NCBI RefSeq assembly: GCF_020521235.1
Contig: NZ_BLAY01000012.1
Span: 1 to 64,000, forward strand
DNA length: 64,000 nucleotides
DNA from: Microseira wollei NIES-4236
Lineage (GTDB): Bacteria; Cyanobacteriota; Cyanobacteriia; Cyanobacteriales; Aerosakkonemataceae
Reading direction: 5' to 3'
The notes below the pieces were generated by a model. That model was not told where the DNA came from. It saw nothing but the letters and a program-made list of their open reading frames with translations, and did no database searches. Shown in pieces: positions 40,926-50,404 of this stretch (position 1 is the first letter of the stretch; every line of letters starts with the position of its first letter). The position numbers and the translations under genes are program-made.

Positions 40926-42230
40926 ATGCTGGAATTATTTAGCTCTGGGGTAATGTCTGTATGGCTGGATATGGCAGGACTGCATCGCTCTAAACTGGAT
41001 GCTGATCAGCGACTATCTTGGCTGGATACGCCGGGATTTGTCGTTCCAGCGCAGCCAGAGCCAGCTACGACGGCGACCTTAGGGCAATATTTCAAAGATT
41101 TAGCCAGTAAAGGCCCCAGCGGGGGACAGGCGGTGTGGATGCAGTCTGGCCCGGTATTGTTGGCAAATAAGCAGGGGACGACGCCAAAACCTGCGGCGTC
41201 CCTGACGAAGATTGCTACAACGTTGGCGGCGTTGGCAATTTGGCATCCTTCGCACCAGTTTGAAACGCTTGTTAGCACTACCGGGCCGATTAAAAATGGG
41301 GTGTTGCAGGGGGATTTGGTGGTGTCTGGGCGGGGCAATCCGGTGTTTCTGTGGGAAGAAGCGATCGCTCTCGGCAATGCCCTCAATCGCATGGGCATCC
41401 GCCGCGTTACTGGCAATCTCATCGTTTCCGGCAATTTCGCGATCAATTACGCCCCTACCCTCGCCGAATCTGGTCAATTGCTCAAACTTGGACTCCATGC
41501 TAAAACTTGGCCTCGCAGTGCCAGTTTAGCCCACCGTTCCATGGCTCCCGGAACCCCCAAACCCCTGTTACAAATTGCCGGTAACGTCATCGTTGCGCCC
41601 GAGCCAACTCGAACTCAATTGCTGTTACGTCATCGCTCGCTGCCTTTATCACAAATACTCAAAATTGTCAATGTATACAGCGATAATAAGCTATCGCAAA
41701 AGATTGCGGATTTAGTGGGGGGTCATCAAGTGGTGGCGAATAACGCAGCAGCGATCGCCGGATTCCCCAGAGGGGAAATACAATTGATTAACGGTTCCGG
41801 ACTGGGGGTAGAAAATCGCATTTCTCCCCGCGCCGCTTGTGCGATGTTAGTAGCAATTCAACGCAAATTGCAACCCTACGGACTGAATATTGGGGATGTA
41901 TTTCCAGTTTCGGGGAGCGATCTCACGGGTACAATGGTTCACCGGCAGATTCCCACCGCGACGGCGATTAAAACTGGCACCCTGCGGGATGTGAGTGCGT
42001 TAGCGGGGGTAATGCCAACGCGCGATCGCGGGTTAGTTTGGTTTACTATTATCAATCGCGGCGGCGATATCATCGGGTTACGCGCCGAACAAGACCGATT
42101 TTTGCAAAAATTAGTGCAACAGTGGGGTGCAACGCCCCCCCCGACGACGATTGTTCCCCATCCTAGTAGTGTAAACGTGCGATCGCATTTGGGAGATGCC
42201 AAGCGCATTGAAATTGTCTTCGGTGGGTAA
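40926..42230 (+). CDS. dacB: D-alanyl-D-alanine carboxypeptidase/endopeptidase (PBP4 type)
   Basis: This 434-aa protein of peptidase family S13 has the nucleophile motif SLTK (in PAASLTKIATTLAALAIW), SDN in NVYSDNKLSQKIADL and KTG in AIKTGTLRDVSALAG. It trims or cleaves peptidoglycan cross-links. A classic signal peptide is not obvious, because the first 40 residues are only mildly hydrophobic (LFSSGVMSVWLDMAGL), so export is uncertain. ATG 40926 is preceded by AGGAGAGAACGGAAAC. Both ends are flanked by repeat-rich gaps. Confidence 0.88.
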   Translation: MLELFSSGVMSVWLDMAGLHRSKLDADQRLSWLDTPGFVVPAQPEPATTATLGQYFKDLASKGPSGGQAVWMQSGPVLLANKQGTTPKPAASLTKIATTLAALAIWHPSHQFETLVSTTGPIKNGVLQGDLVVSGRGNPVFLWEEAIALGNALNRMGIRRVTGNLIVSGNFAINYAPTLAESGQLLKLGLHAKTWPRSASLAHRSMAPGTPKPLLQIAGNVIVAPEPTRTQLLLRHRSLPLSQILKIVNVYSDNKLSQKIADLVGGHQVVANNAAAIAGFPRGEIQLINGSGLGVENRISPRAACAMLVAIQRKLQPYGLNIGDVFPVSGSDLTGTMVHRQIPTATAIKTGTLRDVSALAGVMPTRDRGLVWFTIINRGGDIIGLRAEQDRFLQKLVQQWGATPPPTTIVPHPSSVNVRSHLGDAKRIEIVFGG

Positions 42231-42350
42231 TAGGTAATAGGTAATAGGTAATGGGTAATAGGTAATAGGAATACATTTCACCAATTAGCAATTAGCAATT
42301 AGCAATTAGCAATTAGCAATTAGCAATTAGCAATTACCCATTACCCATTA
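42231..42350. repeat. Large STRR array between dacB and lptC
   Basis: TAGGTAA heptamers (about six) face ten CAATTAG/CATTACC heptamers, making one of the longest such arrays in the window. It lies in the convergent spacer and touches both stops. Confidence 0.8.
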
Positions 42351-43520
42351 CCGCTTCTTCAATTGTTCCGGAATAATTTCAATCGAGACTTGACCGTCAT
42401 TGTTACCACTCCCGCCGCCGCTGACTGCTACAGTTTGATCCTGAAGTTTTCCCACAGCTTTTGGTCCGGTTAAATTCATCGGTGGATTAACTTGTTGATA
42501 GTTGACATTTCCCGTCGCTTCTACAACTTGGGTGGGAAGAAACCAAGTCATTTGGTCGGCAAATAGTTTCGATTGTCGCCGCATTTCTACGCCTTGGACG
42601 CTGCCATTTAAATAAGCAATTTTTGGTTTTAAATCTAGTCGTCCTTTCATGGCATTTACTGTCATTTGATGTTCGCTATGGAACATTTGAACGGGTTGAT
42701 CCGAAGTAATAGTTTCGGCGTTGAGGTTCCAAACCATTAAGTTACTGCTAACTTGGACGGGAGGGTTGGATACAATGACTTGGGCGTTTTGTTTGAGGGT
42801 AGCAGTTTTAGCTTTGAGGTCAACTTCTCCTTGCTGCCCCAATGCGCGGTCGGTGATGGTATTTTTTTTATCGTAGCGGTCGATTTGGATGAAGCGATCG
42901 CTTATTACTTTTTGCTGTTCCATCTGCCAAACCAAATATTCTCCTTTTAGATGTAAAGGCGGTTCTTTTGCTGTCGCCACCACCTGACCGACCAATTCCA
43001 TTCGCCTGGCGCGACTAAACGACCTCGCTTCTTGCGCCGCGACTTGCATTTGTTTATGCGTACCATTGACTTGGTTGCGGACAATTAAAACATCTTCCTT
43101 TGGTCGCCATTCCATTTCATTACCGCGCAAAACTGCCCCATCTTGAGTATCTACGGCAACAATTTGACCCCTTAAAATAATCTTATTTCCCTCTTCATAA
43201 ACTTCCCCCTGTTGGGCGGTGATTTGATAGACTAACTTTCCATCTTGAAACAAGTCACCGAAGGGACTTTGAACTTGAGCAGTTTTCTTATCCTTGCTGT
43301 AAATTGCTTGCTTAGTCTTCACTTTCCACAAAGGTCGCCCCTGTGCGTCGGTTTGTTCCAAAGTAATATTATTGAAAGTCAGGTTAGTTTCAGAACTTTG
43401 GATTGCAGCGCTATCTTTCTCCAACTTTTTTCGGGTGTGTCCCTCGCTACTGCAAGCACCAACACCTAACAGCAGAAACATCAATAAAAACTTCAGGGTG
43501 AGAAATTTACTCATTTCCAT
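42348..43520 (-). CDS. lptC: LptC-like lipopolysaccharide export lipoprotein
   Basis: This 390-aa protein has a lipoprotein signal (FLLMFLLLGVGA, lipobox then CSS; Cys about 23) followed by a repetitive beta-strand region of the LptC/OstA fold (WKVKTKQAIYSKDKKTAQV, LRGNEMEWRPKEDVLIV, LNLKAETITS-like text, VVEATGNVNYQQ). LptC takes LPS from the inner membrane complex and passes it along the Lpt bridge. It is much longer than the 190-aa E. coli protein, as in other cyanobacteria. The alternative ATG two codons downstream (MSKFLT) is possible. No lptB or lptF/G gene is nearby. Confidence 0.85.
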   Translation of the reverse strand: MEMSKFLTLKFLLMFLLLGVGACSSEGHTRKKLEKDSAAIQSSETNLTFNNITLEQTDAQGRPLWKVKTKQAIYSKDKKTAQVQSPFGDLFQDGKLVYQITAQQGEVYEEGNKIILRGQIVAVDTQDGAVLRGNEMEWRPKEDVLIVRNQVNGTHKQMQVAAQEARSFSRARRMELVGQVVATAKEPPLHLKGEYLVWQMEQQKVISDRFIQIDRYDKKNTITDRALGQQGEVDLKAKTATLKQNAQVIVSNPPVQVSSNLMVWNLNAETITSDQPVQMFHSEHQMTVNAMKGRLDLKPKIAYLNGSVQGVEMRRQSKLFADQMTWFLPTQVVEATGNVNYQQVNPPMNLTGPKAVGKLQDQTVAVSGGGSGNNDGQVSIEIIPEQLKKR

Positions 43521-43589
43521 TCTTTGTTGGGAATAGCTAATGGCTAATCGCTAATGGTGGAAAAACAATTAGCCATTAGCCATTAGCCA
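43521..43589. repeat. STRR repeats between two minus-strand genes
   Basis: GCTAATGGCTAATCGCTAATGG faces CAATTAGCCATTAGCCATTAGCC, a self-complementary spacer of 69 bases between the PEP-CTERM gene and lptC. Confidence 0.7.
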
Positions 43590-46439
43590 TTAGCAACGAT
43601 TGTATCGTTTTCTGTTTGCCGCTAGGAACAGCGCGAGCGCGCTCAACCCGATCGCCATTCCCGGTTCTGGAATGCTGGTATTGAGAGGATTATTAGGTTT
43701 ATTCAACCGCTCTTTACCATTTTCTACCTTACGGTCGAAGCGGTCGGCAGCTGCTTCTGCTTTTTTGAGTGCTTCCCGTTGTTCGTCGTTGACGAGGACA
43801 ATCATGGAAGAATAGGGCGTGACTATTTTATAGGTTTTTGCGATCGCATGTATCCCATCAAGTTGCCCTAGTTGTTTCCCATCAATTTGCTTACTCAATC
43901 CCTGCACCAGCATTCGCGCCGCAAATGGTTCAAAACCCGGCGATGTTGTTGCGGCATCGGTGGCTTTTTCCCAATACCAAGCATAGCCATCTACTACACT
44001 TACCACCGTAGGTTTAATTTCAACTTTTTCCTTTGTTTCTGCATTTACAACAGGTTGAACTGTAGGCTGAATTTGTTTCGCCAACGCTGCCGTTGTCGCT
44101 AAACGCTGCAATACTTCCGGCAAGGAAGTCGATACCCCACCGCCACTATCTTGAATTGCTTTTAAGGTAGCATCATCATAAGCAGGCGGTAAAGAACCCA
44201 AATGCACCAACCACAAAGGAGCAGACATTTTTGGCACATCCTTGCTATTATCGGACAATTCATAACTGCCCTCATCCGTCACCAGTAAAATATCGTCGTA
44301 GGTTTTATTTCCCTGCAACTGTACAAACTGGCGCAACATTTCCTTAATTTGTAGCGTGCCGTAAAACGTCTTTTTGCTGAGATTAAACTTGCGAATATCC
44401 TCGATAAATTCAGGTTCTCCGCCACCCGCAGCGGTTAGGTACAAATCCGCTGAGTTATTAGCTAAAACTTTTTGGTTTAACCAGTCGAATGTTTTGGCTA
44501 ATTCTTGCTTTTGGTTGCCCATACTGCGAGAACTATCGAGAATGACTGCAAACCGCTTACCTTGTGGTAAAACATAATCGCGATCGCTTAGGGGTTTGGC
44601 AGTAATTCGGTAGCCATTAATATCAACCTGATGCCAGCTATGCGATTGCGAAGATGCTGGCAAAGATGCTTCTAACCAATCTTTTTCAAACCCCTTAATT
44701 ACTTTGCCATTGCGGAAGCGTTGGGTGTCTTTTGTCCAGAAAATATTGCGTTTTTCGCCTAATTTAGGAAGTTGCCACCCATTTTCAGAACGCATCACTT
44801 TATAAGTCAACCACAGATGCATTTCTGTAGGTCGGTTATTGGAGTTATTTCTTTCCCAAGATTCTAATTTTGGCGGAATGGGAAATGCACGCAAACGATA
44901 GTGTCTTGAACCAACTTGTTCTAACAATGCCGGATCGACTGGACGTTGGCGCCGTACTTGGGAATTATAAACTTTTTGAGCAGCACCGCGCGGCGAAACG
45001 GTGAAAGGAAAGCGCGAGGAAAGTTTATCGGTATCTCCTAACCAAATGCCTGTAATTACTGCACTTTCTGGCAAAGAGAAAGAATAGAAGATTTCCTCAA
45101 CATCAAAGGTTTGGTTGTTGTAAACCTCGTAAACTTCTACATCTGCCCAATTTCCCTGTTCTTTAATTGTCACGGCTTGTTTTTTCAACCAGACCTTTTT
45201 CTGGTTAATATTTAACAACCCAGCTTTGGCATCATCCAAAATTGCAGTGGATTTCAAAGCGCGTTGAACTGCTTCCCGTTCTCCTTTTTGGAGGGGTGTA
45301 TCGAAGAACTGGGCGTAGAGTTTTTCTGCTTTTTGGTCGTCGGTGCGATCGCCTTGATATAAAAAGGGCGAAATCAGTTGATTATAACTGTTCTGCAACC
45401 CCTCTAAAATCGGTTCTGGCAAGTTAAAAACATCGCGATACATCCCGTGAATTTGGTTACTTTCCTTCCAAGTACCGAGATAGCGATAGGAAGATAAGTA
45501 AGCATTCACCAATCCCTGACGGATATCTTCCGACTTGGCAAGCAGTTCTTGTCGTTGGTTATCTGTTTTTGGCGGATTTTCTAACAGCTTAAACGCTTGA
45601 ATTTGAGGCTGTTGTTGCAACACCATAAACAGTAGCATCCAACCCGCTACTACACCTAAAGAAATCTTTGCTGTTTTATTGCGTCCGTTTTGAGCAGCAA
45701 AAGCGCGTAAAATTCGCTGTCCTGAATGAACGTATAATGCTGCCAAACCAGAAGGCATTGCCAAAAACAAGGTAGCGCTTCCAGCAAAAAGAATTGTGAG
45801 AGTGGGTATCGTCCAAAGTGCTGACCAGAAATAATGAGTCAATGCCCACCAAAACTCTTCTACCCATCGAAAAGAAAAGAACGCCGCCAGCAAAACACTT
45901 GCCGCAGGTACTGCATAAAACAGCAGCAGCACTCCCACATATAACCCCACAAAAAGCATCAAGCTATGTGCTGCTAATTGCACCCAAGGTAGCAGAAGAA
46001 TTGCGCTCCGCCAGCGGTAAAAACCCAAAGACAGATTGTTTTCTTTTCCCAAATATCCCCAAAGTAGTTCTACAACAAAGGCAAAAATGCAAATAATTAC
46101 CGTGCCTACAATCAGATTACTTGCTGGGGTAAGTTCCCGCAGCACGAATAAACGGACAATACAAAGGAGAAAAAAAGGAGCCTCTACGCCATAAAATAGA
46201 CGCATTAACTCTAAAGGACGTTTGCGAAATTGCATCCAACCGATCAAAGTGCAAATTGTTGGTACTGCAATTAACCCAACTAGCGTAATTAAAAATTCCC
46301 GTTCGATCTCCCCCGCAAAAGTTGCTTGTGCCAAGGGAATGCCAATAAAAGGCAATATCCCTACATAGACAACTAAAAGAAACGTGAGATTCCACAACCA
46401 AAAAATCCCGTCGAATGCGACGTGCAGTAAGGTTTTCAT
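43590..46439 (-). CDS. PEP-CTERM integral membrane protein with VIT/vWA regions (TIGR02921-like)
   Basis: This 949-aa protein has eight or more transmembrane helices in the first about 290 residues. A large region follows with VIT-like text (EVYEVYNNQTFDVEEIFYSFSLPESAVITGIW) and a von Willebrand A-type domain with metal-site RFAVILDSSRSMG. It ends with PEP-CTERM sorting text (SIPEPG, hydrophobic helix, NRKRYNRC). Such proteins are predicted exosortase substrates in the envelope. ATG 46439 is chosen for GGAG seven bases upstream; the frame opens to 46496. The exosortase itself is not in the window. The function is unknown, and the domain set hints at surface or adhesion processing. Confidence 0.8.
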   Translation of the reverse strand: MKTLLHVAFDGIFWLWNLTFLLVVYVGILPFIGIPLAQATFAGEIEREFLITLVGLIAVPTICTLIGWMQFRKRPLELMRLFYGVEAPFFLLCIVRLFVLRELTPASNLIVGTVIICIFAFVVELLWGYLGKENNLSLGFYRWRSAILLLPWVQLAAHSLMLFVGLYVGVLLLFYAVPAASVLLAAFFSFRWVEEFWWALTHYFWSALWTIPTLTILFAGSATLFLAMPSGLAALYVHSGQRILRAFAAQNGRNKTAKISLGVVAGWMLLFMVLQQQPQIQAFKLLENPPKTDNQRQELLAKSEDIRQGLVNAYLSSYRYLGTWKESNQIHGMYRDVFNLPEPILEGLQNSYNQLISPFLYQGDRTDDQKAEKLYAQFFDTPLQKGEREAVQRALKSTAILDDAKAGLLNINQKKVWLKKQAVTIKEQGNWADVEVYEVYNNQTFDVEEIFYSFSLPESAVITGIWLGDTDKLSSRFPFTVSPRGAAQKVYNSQVRRQRPVDPALLEQVGSRHYRLRAFPIPPKLESWERNNSNNRPTEMHLWLTYKVMRSENGWQLPKLGEKRNIFWTKDTQRFRNGKVIKGFEKDWLEASLPASSQSHSWHQVDINGYRITAKPLSDRDYVLPQGKRFAVILDSSRSMGNQKQELAKTFDWLNQKVLANNSADLYLTAAGGGEPEFIEDIRKFNLSKKTFYGTLQIKEMLRQFVQLQGNKTYDDILLVTDEGSYELSDNSKDVPKMSAPLWLVHLGSLPPAYDDATLKAIQDSGGGVSTSLPEVLQRLATTAALAKQIQPTVQPVVNAETKEKVEIKPTVVSVVDGYAWYWEKATDAATTSPGFEPFAARMLVQGLSKQIDGKQLGQLDGIHAIAKTYKIVTPYSSMIVLVNDEQREALKKAEAAADRFDRKVENGKERLNKPNNPLNTSIPEPGMAIGLSALALFLAANRKRYNRC

Positions 46440-46969
46440 GCTTACACTCCAATAAGCGGATAACAGCGCCTCTGGGATAGATGCCGTGACCGACACTATA
46501 CCCTTATTTTCCTCACCGCAAGAAGGATAATTTTGGGATTTATTTAGTAAATTTGTGATAAAAGTTTACATTTACAGGACTTCACCTAGAAACGGGGTTT
46601 CTGCGTAGATTTGTAGTTCAAAAGCGACGATTTTTGATAGAAACCCGGTTTTTTTACAGGGTTTATGCGTAGATTTCTAATTCCAAAGCGACGATTTTTG
46701 AGCGAAACCCGGTTTCTTTGCGTCAGTCCTAATTTAGTTTGTAGAAACCCAACAACCCAAGACTAATACATTGGGTTTCGTACCTCAACCCAACCTACAA
46801 GCGACGACCTGTAGGGGCAATTACCAATTCCCAATTCCCAATAAAAAATAAATTTATTTGATAGCCGCTGAGAGTATTTTTATGATAAAAAACCGACAGT
46901 TTGAAGCATGAAGAAGAAAGTATAAATTTAACTTTCCTGCTTCATCCTTCATTTTTTAACCTCGATTTT
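46440..46969. other. Gap with a compound MITE-related repeat
   Basis: 46576-46730 holds a compound copy. The remainder has two short imperfect inverted pairs (TTGGGTTTCG/CAACCCAA) and AT-rich sequence. No gene is evident in these 530 bases. Confidence 0.5.
46576..46730. repeat. Compound MITE-related repeat (155 bp)
   Basis: It begins AGGACTTCACCTAGAAACGGGGTTTCTGCG and ends GGTTTCTTTGCGTCAGTCCT. Two direct copies of the core (TGCGTAGATTTxTA..CAAAGCGACGATTTTTGA) lie inside, so it is probably an internal duplication of the 100-bp type. Confidence 0.7.
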
Positions 46970-47590
46970 TCATTCTTTATAGTCGCTATCTTTGTGGTCA
47001 TCCATCAAGCCAATTCCAGACAGGGGGCGATAGGTATAGCCGCCATGACGGGGAGTTTTTTGGATATCATCCTTAATCTGTTCCAGGTCAATATAGCGGT
47101 CTGATACGTTGATCAAACTATCGCTGGTCATCGAGCGCAAACTTACCACTTCGACGCGGACGCCGCGATAGCTAACCGCATCGACTGCATAGGCAAGATC
47201 GCCATCGCCGCTAACCAAAACAGCCGTATCGTATGACCCGACCAAAGCCATCATATCCACGGCAATTTCTACATCCAAATTGGCTTTTTTGGAACCATCG
47301 GGTAATTGCACCAAATCTTTGGCAATTACTCTATACCCGTTGCGCCGCATCCACAATAAAAAACCCTGTTGCTTTTCATTAGTGCGGTCAACACCCGTAT
47401 AGAAAAACGAACGCAGCAGTCGCGATCCGGCAGTTAAGCGAACCAGCAACTTTGTATAATCGATTTCTATGCCAAGTTGCAGGGCGGCATAAAATAAATT
47501 CGAGCCATCGATAAAAATGGCGACGCGCCCTCGATTTTCCAACACCTGTTCTGGCGTGAATACCGAGTCTCTTTCCAAATTATTCAACAT
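46970..47590 (-). CDS. labA: NYN-domain protein, LabA/DUF88 type
   Basis: This 206-aa protein has a PIN-like NYN fold with acidic residues in VAIFIDGSNLFYAALQLG, KKANLDVEIAVDMMALVG and VLVSGDGDLAYAVDAVSYRG, a full D-D-D catalytic set. LabA of Synechococcus dampens circadian gene expression downstream of KaiC; other members may be nucleases. The match to LabA is by family, and paralogues (LalA type) exist, so the symbol is tentative. ATG 47590 follows GGAATAACAACT. It lies 93 bases downstream of metG on the same strand. Confidence 0.75.
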   Translation of the reverse strand: MLNNLERDSVFTPEQVLENRGRVAIFIDGSNLFYAALQLGIEIDYTKLLVRLTAGSRLLRSFFYTGVDRTNEKQQGFLLWMRRNGYRVIAKDLVQLPDGSKKANLDVEIAVDMMALVGSYDTAVLVSGDGDLAYAVDAVSYRGVRVEVVSLRSMTSDSLINVSDRYIDLEQIKDDIQKTPRHGGYTYRPLSGIGLMDDHKDSDYKE

Positions 47591-47683
47591 AGTTGTTATT
47601 CCTCGTTTTTTATCAAATCAATCAATTAATCCTATCGATTGGTGCATTTTCAGCATCTGCCGATGGTAGGGACTTGAATCAGA

Positions 47684-49294
47684 TTACTCACCTGTTGGTG
47701 CTAGTTCCAGACGCCCAAACACGGGGCGGGGTTTGTTTAATATCTGACCGCCAGTTAATATACCCCATTTAGCATGGGTAGCGAAGCTGGCTGCAACAGC
47801 TATTTGCGTTTTGTCATTAAAGTTGATATCGAAACTTAATTGTTGATAAATGTCATGGGCGATATTGGGTACGATGGGCGACAGGAGATATGCTGCCAGC
47901 CGCACCGATTCTAGAACCGAGTACAATACTTGCTCGACTGCTGCTTGCTGTTTTTGCTTGTAAAGCGTCCAGGGCGCTTGCTCGTCGATATACTTGTTCC
48001 CGGCACGAAGTAGGGCTAAAATGGCTGCTGTGGCGTCGCTGAACGCAAGTGCTTCGTATGCTTGCGCCACTTGCTCTCCCAACGTTATTCCCATCGCTTT
48101 TAACCCATTTTCTGCCGGAATATCATCACCAGAGAGGTTGGGAACCTTTCCGCCGCAATATTTGTGGGTCATTGATAAAGTCCGATTGAGCAAATTTCCC
48201 AAATTGTCGGCTAAGTCGGCATTGAGTATATCAACAAACCGAGTTTCGTTAAAATCTCCGTCCCGACCAAATTCAATTTCTTTGATGAAGTAATAACGCA
48301 CCGCATCAGCACCATAGCGGTTAACCAACGCCACCGGATCGATGGTGTTACCCAAACTTTTGCTCATCTTGCGTCCATCTTTGGTCAAAAAGCCATGAAC
48401 AAAGACTCCACCGGGCAATGGCAAACCCGCAGACATGAGCATGGCAGGCCAGTAGAGGGCATGGAAGCGTAAAATATCTTTACCGATCAGGTGTAAATTG
48501 ATCGGCCACCATTTAGATAAAGCATTTTCCAGAGTTGGTTCATCCTCCGGATCGAGTAAAGCAGTCACGTAACCCAATAAAGCGTCAAACCAGACATAAA
48601 GGATATGGTTGGGGTCAACCGGCACGGGGAAACCCCAATCAAAGTTTACCCGCGAAATGGAAAAATCTTGCAGCCCTTGGCTAATAAAGTTCAATACTTC
48701 ATTGCGGCGGCTTTCTGGTTGCAGAAAGTCGGGACGCTCTTGATATAGTTTTTCCAGTTGGGTTTGGTACTTAGAAAGTCGGAAGAAGTAATTTTGCTCG
48801 TCCCGCCATTCAGTTTTTTTATTTGGGTGGAGGGGGCAAAATCCTTCTGGCAAAAGTTCCCGTTCTTCTTTAAACTCTTCGCAGGCGACGCAGTAGAAGC
48901 CTTTTTGCTGCCCTAAGTAAATATCCTCCCGATCCCATACGCGCCCAAAAAATTCTTTCACAATATTGTGATGGCGAGCAGCCGTGGTGCGGCTAAAACG
49001 GTCATACTGAATATTGAGCTTAGGCCACAAAGCCTCAAACCCGGCGGCAATTTCATCGCAGTGTTGCTGGGGTGTGAGTCCCCGCCCTTGCGCCGCCTGT
49101 TGAATTTTTAACCCGTGTTCGTCAGTTCCGGTAATTAACAGCACATCGCGCCCTTGCAGTCTTTGAAACCGCGCCACTACATCCGCTGCGATCGTTGTAT
49201 AAGCGCTGCCAATATGGGGTAAATCGTTTACGTAGTATAGAGGCGTTGTCAGAGCAAATGCGTTTTTATTGTTATCTGTATAATTCATGGACAA
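47684..49294 (-). CDS. metG: Methionyl-tRNA synthetase
   Basis: This 536-aa class I synthetase has the HIGH-type motif YYVNDLPHIGSAYTT (HIGS), zinc-site Cys (FYCVACEEFKEERELLPEGFC), WFDALLGYVTALL, the KMSKS motif GRKMSKSLGNTIDP and a helical anticodon domain. It charges tRNA-Met and initiator tRNA. The C-terminal tRNA-binding EMAP domain of some MetRS is absent. ATG 49294 follows TTTTCATTTGTCC-type sequence, and an alternative ATG is two codons inward. It starts a minus-strand block with labA. Confidence 0.95.
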   Translation of the reverse strand: MSMNYTDNNKNAFALTTPLYYVNDLPHIGSAYTTIAADVVARFQRLQGRDVLLITGTDEHGLKIQQAAQGRGLTPQQHCDEIAAGFEALWPKLNIQYDRFSRTTAARHHNIVKEFFGRVWDREDIYLGQQKGFYCVACEEFKEERELLPEGFCPLHPNKKTEWRDEQNYFFRLSKYQTQLEKLYQERPDFLQPESRRNEVLNFISQGLQDFSISRVNFDWGFPVPVDPNHILYVWFDALLGYVTALLDPEDEPTLENALSKWWPINLHLIGKDILRFHALYWPAMLMSAGLPLPGGVFVHGFLTKDGRKMSKSLGNTIDPVALVNRYGADAVRYYFIKEIEFGRDGDFNETRFVDILNADLADNLGNLLNRTLSMTHKYCGGKVPNLSGDDIPAENGLKAMGITLGEQVAQAYEALAFSDATAAILALLRAGNKYIDEQAPWTLYKQKQQAAVEQVLYSVLESVRLAAYLLSPIVPNIAHDIYQQLSFDINFNDKTQIAVAASFATHAKWGILTGGQILNKPRPVFGRLELAPTGE

Positions 49295-49645
49295 ATGAAA
49301 ATCGAACAGGCGAAACTGTTTTTAATCATACATGAGTGTCATCATTCCCTTATTTTATTGCTTATTCTTTTAATTTGCTGCATCTCATGCTATGAAATTT
49401 AGGTATAAAAATATACTATTTAAACTCCCGGCGACGGCTGCCCAACCGTTGAAAAAATTGAAAATAAATCGCGGCCTGGAATTTACATCCGCTGCGATCG
49501 CTACAATATAACCCTGGTTGCACCTTCGGTGGATCCAAAAAGGAAAAGTGTCTCTATCTAGGGGTATTTGTCAAGTGAAGTCGGTTAAAGTTAACAAAAG
49601 TTTAGGTATGTTTGCAAAAACTTTTGCTGTTGATGTTGTCAACCC
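49295..49645. other. Divergent metG/acyltransferase gap
   Basis: I see no gene in these 351 bases. There is a HIP1-type octamer near 49495 and a short direct pair (CAAAAGTTT/CAAAAACTTTTG). Promoters of both divergent genes are expected here. Confidence 0.45.
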
Positions 49646-50368
49646 ATGTATTCTTATAGTCCACTGCTGATTTCTCAATCGTTTCTCGCTGCTACCGGCA
49701 CGCGGTTGTTTCTCCACCATCAGGATCGCATCCCGGAAGCTTCTGCGGTGCTGGTGGTGAGCAATCACCGCAGCTTTATGGATGCGCCGGTACTGATGGC
49801 ATCTGTAGGGCAACCGATTCGTTTTGCTTGCCATCACTACATGAGTCAGGTGCCGATTTTGCGGGAATTTGTGGCGCGCTTGGGGTGCTTTCCCTTAGAT
49901 GAACCGGGACAAGGACAGCAGCGGTTTTTTACCCAGGCGACTCAACTGTTGCAGGCGCAGCAAATGGTCGGGGTGTTTCCGGAGGGTGGAAAACCGATGG
50001 TGAAATTAACTCAAGCAAACCAAATGCAGAAGTTCCACAAGGGATTTGCTCATTTAGCGTTGCGATCGCCTGTACGGAATTTGGCGATTTTGCCGGTAGC
50101 GATCGCTTCAATGGAAGAAACCGTCAATTCCGCATTTCCCCTGAAGCTGTTGAGTTTGTTTGACCCCTCAGAACCCTTATTCGACCAACCCGGATGGCAT
50201 CCTCTGGTAATATATCGGCGCGTCAACGTGCTGATTGGTCGCCCTTGTTGGATAACTCAGCAAGAGCGAGAAAAATACCAGGGCAAACAGGCGAAAGCAG
50301 TCGTTGCACAAATCACCCAACATTGTCAGACTGAAATTGGTCAACTGCTTGATCAAGGATGCTATTAA
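49646..50368 (+). CDS. LPLAT-family acyltransferase
   Basis: This 240-aa protein has motif NHRSFMDAPVLMA (H, D about residues 47-52) and an EG motif GVFPEGGKPM. It resembles the acyltransferase half of plant phytyl ester synthases/DGAT2-like enzymes and the cyanobacterial acyl-plastoquinol/TAG-like synthase (slr2103 family). A hydrolase gene follows after 36 bases, giving the same two-part combination in separate genes. It probably transfers acyl groups to a prenyl or glycerol acceptor, which is inference. ATG 49646 is family-like in position. The upstream sequence has no strong ribosome site. Confidence 0.75.
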   Translation: MYSYSPLLISQSFLAATGTRLFLHHQDRIPEASAVLVVSNHRSFMDAPVLMASVGQPIRFACHHYMSQVPILREFVARLGCFPLDEPGQGQQRFFTQATQLLQAQQMVGVFPEGGKPMVKLTQANQMQKFHKGFAHLALRSPVRNLAILPVAIASMEETVNSAFPLKLLSLFDPSEPLFDQPGWHPLVIYRRVNVLIGRPCWITQQEREKYQGKQAKAVVAQITQHCQTEIGQLLDQGCY

Positions 50369-50404
50369 GCGAAAATCCTTTCATCCAAAATCCAAAATTG
50401 AACG

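Noticed and set aside
42231-42350. Considered as a CRISPR array
   Set aside because: Seven-base units without spacers are STRR repeats, not CRISPR.
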